A DNA stretch of 64,000 nt from Agapanthus africanus (taxonomy: Eukaryota > Streptophyta > Magnoliopsida > Asparagales > Amaryllidaceae), in contig CM057342.1 in the NCBI GenBank assembly GCA_030015575.1, positions 257,944,867-258,008,866 of the forward strand, read 5' to 3'. Position 1 is the first letter of the stretch. Every line of letters starts with the position of its first letter. The notes beneath the pieces are model-generated. The model worked only from the letters and a program-made list of their open reading frames with translations. It had not been told where the DNA came from and did not search any database. The position numbers and the translations under genes were made by a program. Positions 18,030-30,474 of this stretch are shown here, piece by piece.

Positions 18030-20226
18030 TGTTAGTTATATGTATGCCCTAGAGGCCATTACTATACATAGGATGTATATTGTAGTGGATGCTGGGACAT
18101 ATATAGGGAGGACTTTCTTGCTCGACATGATAGTATGCTATCTGGTTGATCTTTACCTTAACGTGTATGCTGATTGTCTCTCTGTTACATGTTGGTAAAG
18201 CCCTTAGGATCTGTACTTGACTACCTGGACTATGATGCGGATCATACTAGTGGGGACATGGTAGTCTATAAGTACATCCTTCAAAGTCCCTAGTCGTGGG
18301 TGTATCGAGACGGGGCATCGATATACCAGAGTAGACTAGCGTATACCTTCTCGACCCATACAGATGGGCGATGGATGATCCCATATCCATTGGTGTTTGA
18401 CATCAGAGATGATATACGGGTGCTCAGTAGAGACTGGGTACACTGGACGGACTCGCCGAGAACTTCCAGATGGTATTATACCTCACGTCAGATGGCAGTT
18501 CTCTGGTGACACTGGTACAGGTTAGTCTGTTGACCCGAGATCGTCATAGAGTCTTGTGTGGTTCCCACTGTGCTTTGATTTCCATCTTACCACGTCCAAG
18601 AGGGCGTGCAAAACGGTGGTTTTTGGGTACAGTCCCGAGTCACATGGAGGCAATGAGCGATAGGAGGGGATTCGTCTCTCCCGGTATAGGGAGTTGATGT
18701 TGTGCTGTGTTCGATTGGCTATAACAGGAAATCCCTGGCCAGGGTTGCTGAGATTTACTGGTAAGTGTTACCAGTAGTTTCTCGAACAGTTATAGACCTC
18801 ATATCGACACGACTTATCGAGCTATTGGGGTCTGACGTTTACCACCCCTAGGCGAGATATGCGACATATCAGACGATCAGACCGGACTGTATGGTAGTGT
18901 TACTGGTTGGATTCACTGGAGTGTGAGCGGGCTTGCTCGTCGATCTTCAGATCGCTCAATACCCGGGTGGCCGTTACGTTTAGCAGACCGCTTGCGGCTT
19001 ATGGGTGATTGATATGATCATCACCTGCTGCCGGCGTATTGACGAGTCTTTAGAGTCCTACACAGAGGTTTCCTGGCTCAAGCGAAACGAAATAGGAGCG
19101 CATATGAGATATGTGCGGGACCGAGAATAATGAGTGTATGTGATACCGTATTCTATTCTCGCGTTGAATGTATCGATTAGGTTATATGCGATATACCCTA
19201 GTTATCGAATCAAGGATTGATTCGATAAACCGATACATTGGATACTGGTCGGTTATATGTGATATGACCGGATTGCTAAATCAAGTGTTTGATTTAATGA
19301 TTTAATGTATAATTATATATTTGATATATTACTTTGCATTAACTAGTATCGGTTCACTTTAGATGGATTTTCTCACTTGGATGTACAAGTTGTATATGCG
19401 ATATACTTTTTGTGCATTTTTTTGTATCATGTTTGATGATACATGTTTACTTGGTTAAGTGTAAAGAATTAAACCATGGTTAAACTTATGATTAGGGTTT
19501 TATTTCCTTTTCTCATTTATTTATCTATTTATTCATTTTGGAAAATAAATGGAAAAGAGAAAAAAAAAAAGGAATGGTGGCTTTTTTTGTTGTTTAGTGG
19601 AAGCTTCATGAAACCTTGACCCTAACCATTCATTTAACCTAAGTTAATTCTCTACACTTCACCATGGTTACCTTTATGATAAGAATTATTATTCTTTTCT
19701 TTTCTAATTAACTTATCATATCATTTCTTCTTCTTCTTCCTTGAACTCAAGAAGAAACCTTCACTTCATCAATGGTGGATTGATGAAATGAGTGAGAAAT
19801 CCAAAACTAAAGTCTACCCACTTCCTATTTCTTCATCCTCTACCTCTTGCCAAGTAGTAGAGTGTGTTTCCTTCATAAGTTTTCAAGACTTGGTGAAGGT
19901 GGAGCTCGATCTAGTGATGCTTCGACGTAGATCATCTTCGGCACGTCGTCGACGACCTAGCCCGTCCATCCTCCGATGAAGCCGATGCTAGAGCCCGGAT
20001 TTGATTTGGACAGCGGAGAGGACCTCATCTCGGAGCCGTGGAGGTGGAGGACCGGATCTACAAAGGTTGTATTTCCGTATCTCTTAGTTAAGTGTTAACT
20101 AGTTTATTGTTTTGCCTAGATTTCTAGCAAACGATCCGTAGATTAGGGTTTCTCGGCACCGTAAATTTTGAAATTGGCATGGTTGATGCCTTGTGAGACC
20201 TCATTAGGGTGCCTAGGAACCCTACA
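18030..20226 (+). repeat. 5' LTR of B1
   Basis: 2197 bp, TGTTAGTTATATG to GGAACCCTACA. The first about 140 bp, including ACATATATAGGGAGGACTTTC, are conserved in all Copia LTRs here, and TATATA there is a candidate promoter element. Hairpins with three-base loops cluster at 18855-18869 and 19098-19450. Short ORFs of 69 and 75 codons recur in every copy only because the LTRs are similar. Confidence 0.96.
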
Positions 20227-20227
20227 G

Positions 20228-20239
20228 TGGTATCAGAGC
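20228..20239 (+). other. primer binding site of B1, initiator-Met tRNA type
   Basis: TGGTATCAGAGC begins one base after the LTR. This is the standard plant Copia primer site, complementary to the 3' end of initiator methionine tRNA. Confidence 0.95.
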
Positions 20240-23200
20240 CTAGCTAGAGCCTTAGGCGAAGTTTAGACGGAGTTTGAAAGCCGGACAAACCGAAAACCCA
20301 TTCCCAAAATAGCTCTCTGGACTTTTTCCAAATTCTGGGATTTTCCCAAATTAAAAATTGCTAAAAAATTCAGCAGGAATATATAAGAGTTACTGTGAAA
20401 TTCGTGGGCCCAATTCCACTATTCCACCGCGGTTCCGCGGCATGAGCAAGGCTCATGCGGCGGTTCCGCGGCCGTACGACCACCTTATTTAATATCTTTT
20501 ACACAGTAACTCCTAAATGATAATGCTGGATTTTATGGGAATTTTTAAATTTTATTCAACAGTTGAATTTTCTGGGGTTGTTTTGGGGACTCGGTGTTTC
20601 GGTCGGATTATCAAATTTTGTCTGTGTGGCTTTCCGGATAAATTTTAGAATATGTTAAAAAGTTCGACCGGATATAAATACCCAATTTTTCCCCTGTCGG
20701 GAAATTTCCAAGTGTTGGATTTTTCCGTAGTTTAACGACGTTCTAAGTAGTGCAAGTAACGCGATGGTCCCTCTAGAAGACAACAAACCTTAACTCGATT
20801 ATGTGACCGTCTTGAACTGCCCTTTGAACCTTCGGGTTTGGGGCAGTACGGCGTGCCACATGTGAGGCGTTGGCTTGACCCTTCTACGGCTGGACCGTCG
20901 GTACTGAGGCACGAACTGAATGTTGTTAGACTTATTTCATGTGTTGAGCTGTATCGGGAAAACTTGGGTATTCGACTGTTCGATCGGAAAGTTTAACATT
21001 TTCTATTTATCTGGAATGGGATACAATAATTGGAATTCACAAGTAGTTATGAGATAACTGAATGAATGTTATAAACATAGCAGTTTAGTCTCACTTGATC
21101 AGTTGCCACGGAATTTTGATGTGATCAAAAGTCCGTCGCAATCACGTAGCGTACGCGGATACTCGCCGGGTAAACTTAATAGACAGCCTCGCTCCATAGC
21201 CCCGACCAAGTGACTGTAGGAGAACCCCGTCGCCGAATGCATCCGTTCGGGTGCTCGCGGCAGCGGTGTTCCGCCTTGGTGCACTTCGTCGACGGTATCG
21301 GGGGTGCGGCCGCCTTCTAAAGTTTGCGACGAGCATTCAATCAGTATTTCAGGAATCTTGTTGAATTGCCCGACTTGATATTGAAAAGTGTTTTCGATAT
21401 AGAGACTAAAATGCGGGGTTTATAATTGTTAGGCATGCGATGTCTAAGTAATTCATTTGGTCAGGCATGCGATGTCTAAGGTGGTTGCGGATTCCAACTG
21501 TTGTAGTTTTACACTTTCTTTTCTGTGACCGTAAGTGTAATATGTGATATCGCCGGTTTCGTTACTATATGTCAACGACAATTGGGATGCGCATATTTAC
21601 TTACGTTGATGACATGTGATGTTATGTGTTGCTGGATATGTTATATTGGATCGTCGTGTTTGAATAGCCGGGGTTTTTTTATGTGAGATGAGTGTTTTTC
21701 ATTTTCATTCATGTAAAAACTTGTATGTAATATTCTTTTATTGGGGCGCTTCCAGGTTGCGGAAGTTGTCACCGTTTGTATATTATTTACTTTTCCGCAT
21801 TAGGATAGACCCAAGGAGGAGGGCACAAGTAACCGGGTTCTGGAGTCCAGTGGGAGACCAACTCGAGGAGTCGGGTCCGGGTCTCCTAACTCCAGAATTG
21901 GTAGGGTTGCTTGCCGCTCTCGTAGGGGTCTAGGGGTGTGGGTTTGGCTATTCATCGCGACCGTGGAATCCGTGTTTTATACTGGCTCGTATTGAAAACA
22001 CGGACGTCCTAATATATCCAATATTTCATATGTTTCTTCTGCTGCGATATCTGTGATGTGATCATGTGATGTTCTATGATAGATACAGTATATAGTATAT
22101 ATGATATATTATATAGATGTTACTTATGTTTTACACCCGCACTAGCCCTGCCCTGCTCTGCCGTTAGTTACCTAACCTAACGGTGCACGAGGGGACATCG
22201 AGGCGAATGTGGATGGCATAAGTGTACTTCGTATTTATCTGTGATGTTTAGGTACTTAAATGATGGGACTTCATTAATGTGATTAATGAAATAAAAGAAA
22301 CCTAAGATGTTGTAGAATCGAATTTCAAAATAAAACAGGTAGCTACAGTTCTTGCTTTGCACAGCGGTATATGTGATATATCCTGCACCTTATTCGATGA
22401 GGAAAGGACCGAGATCCCTTCACCGGGAGTGACTCCTTTAGCAATAACTGGCAGATGCTACACACTCGGTTTGTCTTTTGATTGCTTTTAAGAGTTTTTG
22501 CTTTGCACAGTGATATATATGATATATCCCGCACCTCATTCGACGAGGAAAGGACCGACGATCCCTTCACCGGGAGTGACTCCTTTAGCAAAACTAGAAA
22601 AGCCTCAAAAACACTCCATTTTTAAAATTCATTTGATTCTACAACGATATCAAGTTCATTACGCAATAGGTTTTCAGAAAAACCTGTCGTAGCCCTCCGT
22701 CATTTCAGATAAGTACTAGTTAGTATTCGTGCTGCGGTTGTTTGGCATGCGTCAAGGCGTAGTGTACGGTAGCTAACTAATGCTTATCTGCTAGCATATG
22801 ATGCGATTGGATTAGGGTATTCGTACGGCGTTGTTTGGCATGCGTCAAGGGTCGTGCGGGTGGGTTTAATTCAATCAAGAAATGTACGGGTTGAACTTGA
22901 CTAGCAGACTATGGGTTGTTTGGCATGCGTCAAGGTCATAGCGAGCTAGGGGCGAAATATTATCGGGAATTTCAAGTGTTGAAATTTGCAATGAGATTGC
23001 ATACCTTCTATGAGATAGTTGGATCCCGATACCCGCTTTGAGTAAGAGTTACTCCTGGGAGAGTTTTATACATTACAATTAGCCGATCAAGTAGGTGTCT
23101 AGAAAGGTGTCAACGGGGTTACGCCTCTGGGAAAACGAGGTTTACATTAATTAGGTTCGTGCGAAAGCACGGGGGACCTCCCTCAAAGTACCAACACTGG

Positions 23201-23420
23201 CCTGGCTGAAAGATTGGCGAACTTATAGTGTGTAATTAATCCCGGCTAGTCTTTCCTTTTAGGGTTTGAAGGAAGATTTGATAAAAAGCAGTGGGAGCCA
23301 TCCTGATTAGATAAAATAATAACCAATCTATTCTTGACAGAGCGCACGCTGAGTGTTTTCTTCTCTCTCTCTCCAGGTAGCGACCATATCACGCCTTAAT
23401 CAAGATAATAATACGGATTA
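20240..23420 (+). other. B1 leader and decayed gag region
   Basis: No gag ORF survives. Visible structures are a GC-rich hairpin doublet at 20425-20475, many short ATAT-type hairpins (for example near 22365 and 22508), and three hairpins with an identical loop motif at 22726-22943. A pyrimidine tract ending CTCTCTCCAG near 23374 is a good splice-acceptor candidate. The same acceptor-like text stands before the coding remnant in A and B2. Confidence 0.7.
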
Positions 23421-26150
23421 TTGACCGAACCCGCTTGTTATACTGAGCTGGGGAACGTTGGTCCCGCTCCAACTTATAATTGTTATAAGACAGAGCAGGA
23501 AATTGGGGAATACCAGATTTCCCGTGCCGCCCAAACGCAGAGAGTGCATGATGATGCATCATCTTCGGGTGTGTTCATTATACAGAACTGTTTCTCAGTA
23601 TCCTTTACGTCCTGGGTATGTGATACCAGATCAGGATCCCAGATATGTAATCTGTTACATAGGGCTACAGAAAGGTAGAGAACTGAGAACGGGTGATAAG
23701 TTTCATGAGGCAGAAAATGGGGCAAGAGTTGCAGCCAAGTCTGTTGGTCACTGTCACCCTGTATTCCAAATACATTGATTCTGAACGAATGTTATTAGAT
23801 ACCGCACCTGATATACAAAATCATATCAGTCTCTTTATTAGTAAAGAAATGATAAAATTTTGTATTGTTGGATAATGTTTTGAACATTTCCTATATCAAA
23901 AGTTGATCGGTTCAGGCACGTTATCTAAAAGCATTAACGTTCTAAATCAAACTACAGTTCTAAGTATACGGAACACACACAAGAGGAAGAGTTCAGAAAT
24001 GAACGAATCCTTCTTGAGGTATTGCAGACTAGGTCAGATCAATGCGACCCGACTGGCTAAAGTTACATAAAGATGCATATTTAAATGAGTTTGAATTTAC
24101 ATCTTGTGAAACTTGCCAGTCATGTCACAGAGATAAGATGACCACAGCTCTGTTTATTGGAAACAGAGAAAGAGTTATGTAAACTCTTGGGATGATACAT
24201 GTTGATGTATGTAGGTCCCCTGTCTACACATGCCAAGACCGGTTCTTTGTACTTCATTACATTCTCTGATGATCTCTCAAGATTCAGACCTATGTTCCTG
24301 TTGAAACACAAGTCCGAACCTTTTGAGATATTCACAGAATATAAGTTAGAAGTAGAGAACCAAAATACGGGTAAAAGTATTATGTCCTTTGATGAGATCA
24401 AGGAGGAGAATACTTGAGCACGGAATTCTTGGACTTTTCTAAAGGAGAATGAGATTCTCTCTCAGTATTACTTCTCCGTATACACCATAGCACGATGGTA
24501 TATCGGGGCGGAGCAATCTCACCCTATATGATAAGGTGTGCTCTATGATGAGTACTACTGAGTTCCCTATTTCCTTTTGGGAGTTATGCACTTGAGAAGC
24601 TGCATACCTATTGAATAGGGTTCAAATCAAATCAGTTGCCTACCACTTCATATGTGAAATAGAAAGGGAAGAGCCCATATCTTAAGTTAGTTAAGATTTG
24701 GGGTTGTCCGGGCTATGTCTAAAAGCATAATCCGGACAAGCTCGAGGCAAGGTCTGTAATGTAGAACTGGAAAGGTTCCAGCTATACAAACTACAGCAGA
24801 TGATTTGATAGAACCGAAGGATTCAATAGATTCCAACGAATCTCAGCCTCTCCGCCGATCTAGTAGGGTTCCTCACCCACCTGAGAGATACTTCGGTTTC
24901 TCTATGACAGTGGGAGCGAGGAATACATCATGAGATGATGACCCAACTAGCTTCGAGCTGGCCATCAGGAGTAAGACTCTGTAAGAATGGCTGGATGCTT
25001 AGTGATCTGAGATGGAATCCATGTACACCAACAAAGTATGGACTTTGGTTGCTATATCTGAAGGGTTAAATCCCCATCAGGAGCAAGTATATCTTGAGAA
25101 GATTACTTGGTGTAGATGGAAAAGTTGAGACTTTCAAAGCTAGACTTATCAAAGGTTTGCATCATTGACCAGGTGTGGATTATGTTGAAACCTTTTCTAA
25201 GGATCTATGCTTAAGTCCATCCAGATCCTACTTGCCACGGCTACGTACCATGACTACGATATCTGGCGGTTGGGTGCCATGACTGCTTTTCTAAATGATG
25301 TTTTAGAAGAGAGCGTCTATAAGTACACAGCCAGAGGGCTTCGTAGACAGTGGGAGCAGCGGAAACGTGTGCAAGATGTTTTATAGGATAAAGCAGGCAT
25401 CGCGGAGTTGGAACATCTGTTTTGATGAATTAGTCAAAGAGTTTGACATTATCAAAATGGTAGATGAACCTTGTATAAACAAAAAGGTAGTAGGGAGTAT
25501 GGTGACGATCCTCGTAGAGTACGTGGATGACATACTCTTGATAGGGAAGGAGTTTCCTATGCTACGCTCGATCAATGTCCGCTTATCACAATGATTCTCC
25601 ATATAGGATCAAAGTGATACCTACTAAATCCTGGGTTTTTGGATCTATGAGATAGATCTAATTGGATGGTAGGACTCTCACTAGTTGTAGTGAGACGGTA
25701 TCAACCGATCCTGGGGAGAATCACTGGAAGGGTTCCAGGGTGATAAAGACGACTGAATGTCAGTCACAGGCATTGTCTTTACCCTCAGTGGAGGGACGGT
25801 ATGTTGGAAGAGTTCCAAGCTAGATACCGTGGCATACTAGAAGATAAAGGCAGGATACATTGCTACTTAAGATGCTACCAAGGAGGATGTTTGGGTGTAT
25901 ATTGTTTCATGAGATGAACTACGTTCCAACCATTGTGAGACAATGGAGTTGTGGCTTATGCCAAGGAACGTCCGTCCCATCAGTGATCCAGACATATTCT
26001 AAGGCAGTGTCACCTGATCATGGAGATGGTTGATCTCCAGGGAGATCGAGGTTAGGAGAGTAGACTCAGAGGACAACACAGCGGATCCACTCACAAAGGC
26101 CTGTTCCCAGAGAGAGACTTTTATGGAATGGTTGAGTATGAGATACTGCA
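23421..26150 (+). pseudogene. broken Copia pol (protease, integrase, RT, RNase H) of B1
   Basis: Fragments in all frames. Protease-like text GVFIIQNC...SWVCDTRSGSQICN at 23570-23650 has DTR where A has DTG. Integrase remnants lie at about 24000-24750 (YFITFSDDLSRF, FLLKHKSEPFE). RT remnants lie at about 25080-25600, including RIKQASRSWNICFDE and YVDDILLIGKE, followed by a stop after RLSQ. RNase H remnants run to 26110. The stop after RLSQ and the DTR change are shared with B2. Confidence 0.88.
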
Positions 26151-26175
26151 ACCACTGCTATCAGATGGCCCTAGT

Positions 26176-26188
26176 GCAAGTGGGAGAT
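26176..26188 (+). other. polypurine tract of B1
   Basis: GTGCAAGTGGGAGAT immediately precedes the 3' LTR. It is a purine-rich primer for plus-strand synthesis and is identical in B2. Confidence 0.85.
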
Positions 26189-28383
26189 TGTTAGTTATAT
26201 GTATGCCCTAGAGGCCATTACTATACATAGGATGTATATTGTAGTGGATGCTGGGACATATATAGGGAGGACTTTCTTGCTCGACATGATAGTATGCTAT
26301 CTGGTTGATCTTTACCTTAACGTGTATGCTGATTGTCTCTCTGTTACATGTTGGTAAAGCCCTTAGGATCTGTACTTGACTACCTGGACTATGATGCGGA
26401 TCATACTAGTGGGGACATGGTAGTCTATAAGTACATCCTTCAAAGTCCCTAGTCATGGGTGTATCGAGACGGGGCATCGATATACCAGAGTAGACTAGCG
26501 TATACCTTCTCGACCCATACAGATGGGCGATGGATGATCCCATATCCATTGGTGTTTGACACCAGAGATGATATACGGGTGCTCAGTAGAGACTGGGTAC
26601 ACTGGACGGACTCGCCGAGAACTCCCAGATGGTATTATACCTCACGTCAGATGGCAGTTCTCTGGTGACACTGGTACAGAGTAGTCTGTTGACCCGAGAT
26701 CGTCATAGAGTCTTGTGTGGTTCTCACTGTGCTTTGATTTCCATCTTACCATGTCCAAGAGGGCGTGCAAAATGGTGGTTTTTGGGTATAGTCCCGAGTC
26801 ACATGGAGGCAATGAGCGATAGGAGGGGATTCGTCTCTCCCGGTATAGGGAGTTGATGTTGTGCTGTGTTCGATTGGCTATAACAGGAAATCCCTGGCCA
26901 GGGTTGCTGAGATTTACTGGTAAGTGTTACCAGTAGTTTCTCGAACAGTTATAGACCTCATATCGACACGACTTACCGAGCTATTGGGGTCTGACGTTTA
27001 CCACCCCTAGGCGAGATATGCGACATATCAGACGATCAGACCGGACTGTACGGTAGTGTTACTGGTTGGATTCACTGGAGTGTGAGCGGGCTTGCTCGTC
27101 GATCTTCAGATCGCTCAATACCCGGGTGGCCGTTACGTTTAGCAGACCGCTTGCGGCTTGTGGGTGATTGATATGATCATCACCTGCTGCCGGCGTATTG
27201 ACGAGTCTTTAGAGTCCTACACAGAGGTTTCCTGGCTCAAGCGAAACGAAATAGGAGCGCATATGAGATATGTGCGGGACCGAGAATAATGAGTGTATGT
27301 GATACCGTATTCCATTCTCGCGTTGAATGTATCGATTAGGTTATATGCGATATACCCTAGTTATCGAATCAAGGATTGATTCGATAAACCGATACATTGG
27401 ATACTGGTCGGTTATATGTGATATGACCGGATCGCTAAATCAAGTGTTTGATTTAATGATTTAATGTATAATTATATATTTGATATATTACTTTGCATTA
27501 ACTAGTATCGGTTCACTTTAGATGGATTTTCTCACTTGGATGTACAAGTTGTATATGTGATATACTTTTTGTGCATTTTTTTGTATCATGTTTGATGATA
27601 CATGTTTACTTGGTTAAGTGTAAAGAATTAAACCATGGTTAAACTTATGATTAGGGTTTTATTTCCTTTTCTCATTTATTTATCTATTTATTCATTTTGG
27701 AAAATAAATGGAAAAGAGAAAAAAAAAGGAATGGTGGCTTTTTTTGTTGTTTAGTGGAAGCTTCATGAAACCTTGACCCTAACCATTCATTTAACCTAAG
27801 TTAATTCTCTATACTTCACCATGGTTACCTTTATGATAAGAATTATTATTCTTTTCTTTTCTAATTAACTTATCATATCATTTCTTCTTCTTCTTCCTTG
27901 AACTCAAGAAGAAACCTTCACTTCATCAATGGTGGATTGATGAAATGAGTGAGAAATCCAAAACTAAAGTCTACCCACTTCCTATTTCTTCATCCTCTAC
28001 CTCTTGCCAAGTAGTAGAGTGTGTTTCCTTCACAAGTTTTCAAGACTTGGTGAAGGTGGAGCTCGATCTAGTGATGCTTCGACGTAGATCATCTTCGGCA
28101 CGTCGTCGACGACCTAGCTCGTCCATCCTCCGATGAAGCCGACGCTAGAGCCCGGATTTGATTTGGACAGCGGAGAGGACCTTATCTCGGAGCCGTGGAG
28201 GTGGAGGACCGGATCTACAAAGGTTGTATTTCCGTATCTCTTAGTTAAGTGTTAACTAGTTTATTGTTTCGCCTAGATTTCTAGCAAACGATCCGTAGAT
28301 TAGGGTTTCTCGGCACCGTAAATTTTGAAATTGGCATGGTTGATGCCTTGTGAGACCTCATTAGGGTGCCTAGGAACCCTACA
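26189..28383 (+). repeat. 3' LTR of B1
   Basis: 2195 bp, TG...CA, nearly identical to the LTR at 18030-20226. Its CA end abuts the TTCTT duplication and then element A. Confidence 0.96.
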
Positions 28384-28836
28384 TTCTTTTGTGTCTACTC
28401 TCTGCATCTCGATCTCCCAGCGATCAACGATCTCCCTGGTCAGGTGATATCGCCTCAAGATGTGTCTGAATTTCTGATGGGACTGTGGTTCCTTCGCTAA
28501 AGCCATAGCCCCATTGTTGTCACAATACAAAGGTATTGGATTAACAATGGACGGAACCACCTCAAATTCAGTAATGAACTTCTTTATCCTGACCACTTCT
28601 TTTGCGGCATCGTTGGCACTAATGTATTCGGCCTTCATCGCCGAGTCTGCGACGGTGTCCTCTTTAGAGCTCTTCCAACAGACCATCCCTCCGTTGAGAG
28701 TAAACACAAAACCCGAGACAAATTTGCTGTCATCCTTATTACTCTGGAAGCTCGAGTCGGTAAAGGACTCCACCTGGAGGTCTCCATTACCGTACACCAA
28801 AAACAGTTCCTTAGTCCTTCTCAGGTACTTCTTCAC
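28384..28836 (-). pseudogene. RNase H of Copia A, cut by B1
   Basis: Minus-strand text includes [56 protein letters not shown] and LYCDNNGAMALAKEP, the Copia RNase H signature. The open frame runs on to 28300, but residues past 28384 are translated from the B1 LTR and are not part of the protein. The true C-terminal tail is at 17874-18029. Confidence 0.9.
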
Positions 28837-30042
28837 TGCTGTTCAGTGGTTCTCTCCTGAGTTCGACTGATACCGGCTCACTACGCTAAGCGCGTAAGCT
28901 GGTCTGGTACATAATATCACATACATTATAGATCTCCTCATCAGCCTTGGGAGACATCTCTTTGGAGAGGGTGATTCCGTGCAATGCGGGTATATTACCA
29001 CGCTTGGAAATTTCTATACTAAATCTCTTCAGTACGACCTTTATGTACATGTACTATGAAAGTCCCAACAATCTCTTGGACCTATCTCTGTAGATTTTAA
29101 TCTCCAGAATGTAGGAGGCATCACCCAGGTCTTTTATGGTAACCTTTGTGACAAGAACAACTTGACCGATTATAACATAGGAATGTCATTTTCTATCAAG
29201 AGAATGTCGTCCACGTACAAGACTAGGAAAACGACAGTTCATCCTACAATTTTTTTTATATATACAAGGGTCATCCTCGTTTTTGATGAAGTTAAATTCC
29301 TTGACCGTTTCATCAAAACAGATGTTCCAGCTCCGTGATGCCTGCTTTAATCCATAAATGAATTTAAGCAACTTGCACACCTTCCTGCTGCTCCCACTGT
29401 CTATGAATCCCTCCGGCTGATTTATATAAACATACTCTTCCAAACTACCGTTTAGGAAAGCCGTTTTTACATCCATCTGCCAGATTTTATAGTCATGGAA
29501 GGCATCAATGGCAAGTAAGATCCGAATGGATTTGAGCATAGCCACTAGAGAAAATGTTTCGTCATAGTACACTCCTTGTCTTTGACGAAAACCTTTTGCA
29601 ACAAGTCTAGCCTTATAGGTTTCCACCTGTCCATCTATGCCAATCTTCTTTTTGAAGATCCATTTGCATCCAACGGGTTTTACCTCAGGAGGAGCAATAT
29701 CCAAGATCCAAACTTTATTGATGTACATGGACTCCATCTCGGATCGCATAGCATCCAGCCATTTATCAGAGTCCTTACTGGCAATGGCCTGCTTGAAACT
29801 AGTAGGATCATCTTCTTCCAAGATGCAATTCTCTCAATCTTCATCTATAAGAAAACCGTAGTATCTCTCAGGCGGATGAGAAATCCTACTAGATCTGCGG
29901 AGTGGCTGAGATTCATCGGGTACTACTGAATCTTGAGGTTCCACTAAATTCTCAGTTTTAGTTTGTGGTTCCGATATTTCATTCAGTTCTATAATGTTTC
30001 CACTTATTTCTTTTGTAAAAAATTGTCATTCTAAAAAGGCGG
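28837..30042 (-). pseudogene. reverse transcriptase region of Copia A
   Basis: The main fragment at 29186-29821 reads WLDAMRSEMESMY, CKWIFKKKIGIDG, QMDVKTAFLNG (first catalytic Asp) and YGLKQASRSWNICFDE. A frameshift near the T-rich tract at about 29252 puts the YVDD part out of frame, so the C-terminus is nonsense. Further decayed pol lies at 28837-29185. The segment 29822-30042 is the integrase-RT linker. The copy in element C keeps YVDD in frame. Confidence 0.88.
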
Positions 30043-30474
30043 TGATTGATCGTTTCTTTATGTGTCGGTAAGTAAATGAATAGAAATCACAATCAAAGAA
30101 TTATTTGACCGCAATCAATAACGGTGTCGGATTGTAGCGCGTTAGTAAGTGCGGATCGTCCACAGGGATTGCGCGATTCGTTCGTATTTTGTTTTGTTTG
30201 AATCGAAAATTTAATAGAAAAGAAAAGCGAAAATGATTCAAGATTTTATTCGATGAGTTTCAAGAATCAAAGTCGAATCAAGAATCAAGAAAACGATAAA
30301 CATCAAGAATCAAGAAAGATAGAATTCCAATTGATTTAGGTTTCAAGATTTGAAGTAAAGCTCGTAGGAATCGATTAGATCGTAGATGTGATGAAGACCA
30401 ACAATTACCGTTTCTTATCCATTAACAAGTTGATGCTAAATCGATGTAGATTCATCGTGGATCAAGGATCTTGC
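30043..30474 (-). repeat. 3' LTR of D, left part
   Basis: First 432 bp (+ coordinates) of D's left LTR, starting TGATTGATCGTTTC and matching 47749-48180. It is rich in interspersed ATCAAGAA. It ends with the CTTGC target site of B2 at 30470-30474. Confidence 0.95.

Larger units (their letters stand above)
18025..28388 (+). mobile_element. Copia element B1, full-length but pol-defective, with TTCTT target duplication
   Basis: 10,354 bp from 18030 to 28383, flanked by TTCTT at 18025-18029 and 28384-28388. It sits in the RNase H region of element A in the opposite orientation. The order is LTR, initiator-Met primer site, structured leader, broken gag-pol, purine tract, LTR. By eye the LTRs differ at about 21 sites plus a 2-bp poly-A length change, roughly 1 percent, mostly C/T and G/A. 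It is the same family as B2 and S1. Confidence 0.96.

Noticed and set aside
18300-18697. 69- and 75-codon ORFs repeated near 18300, 26459, 30744 and 38919
   Set aside because: They are inside LTRs and recur only because the LTRs are homologous. They have no start context or known domain.
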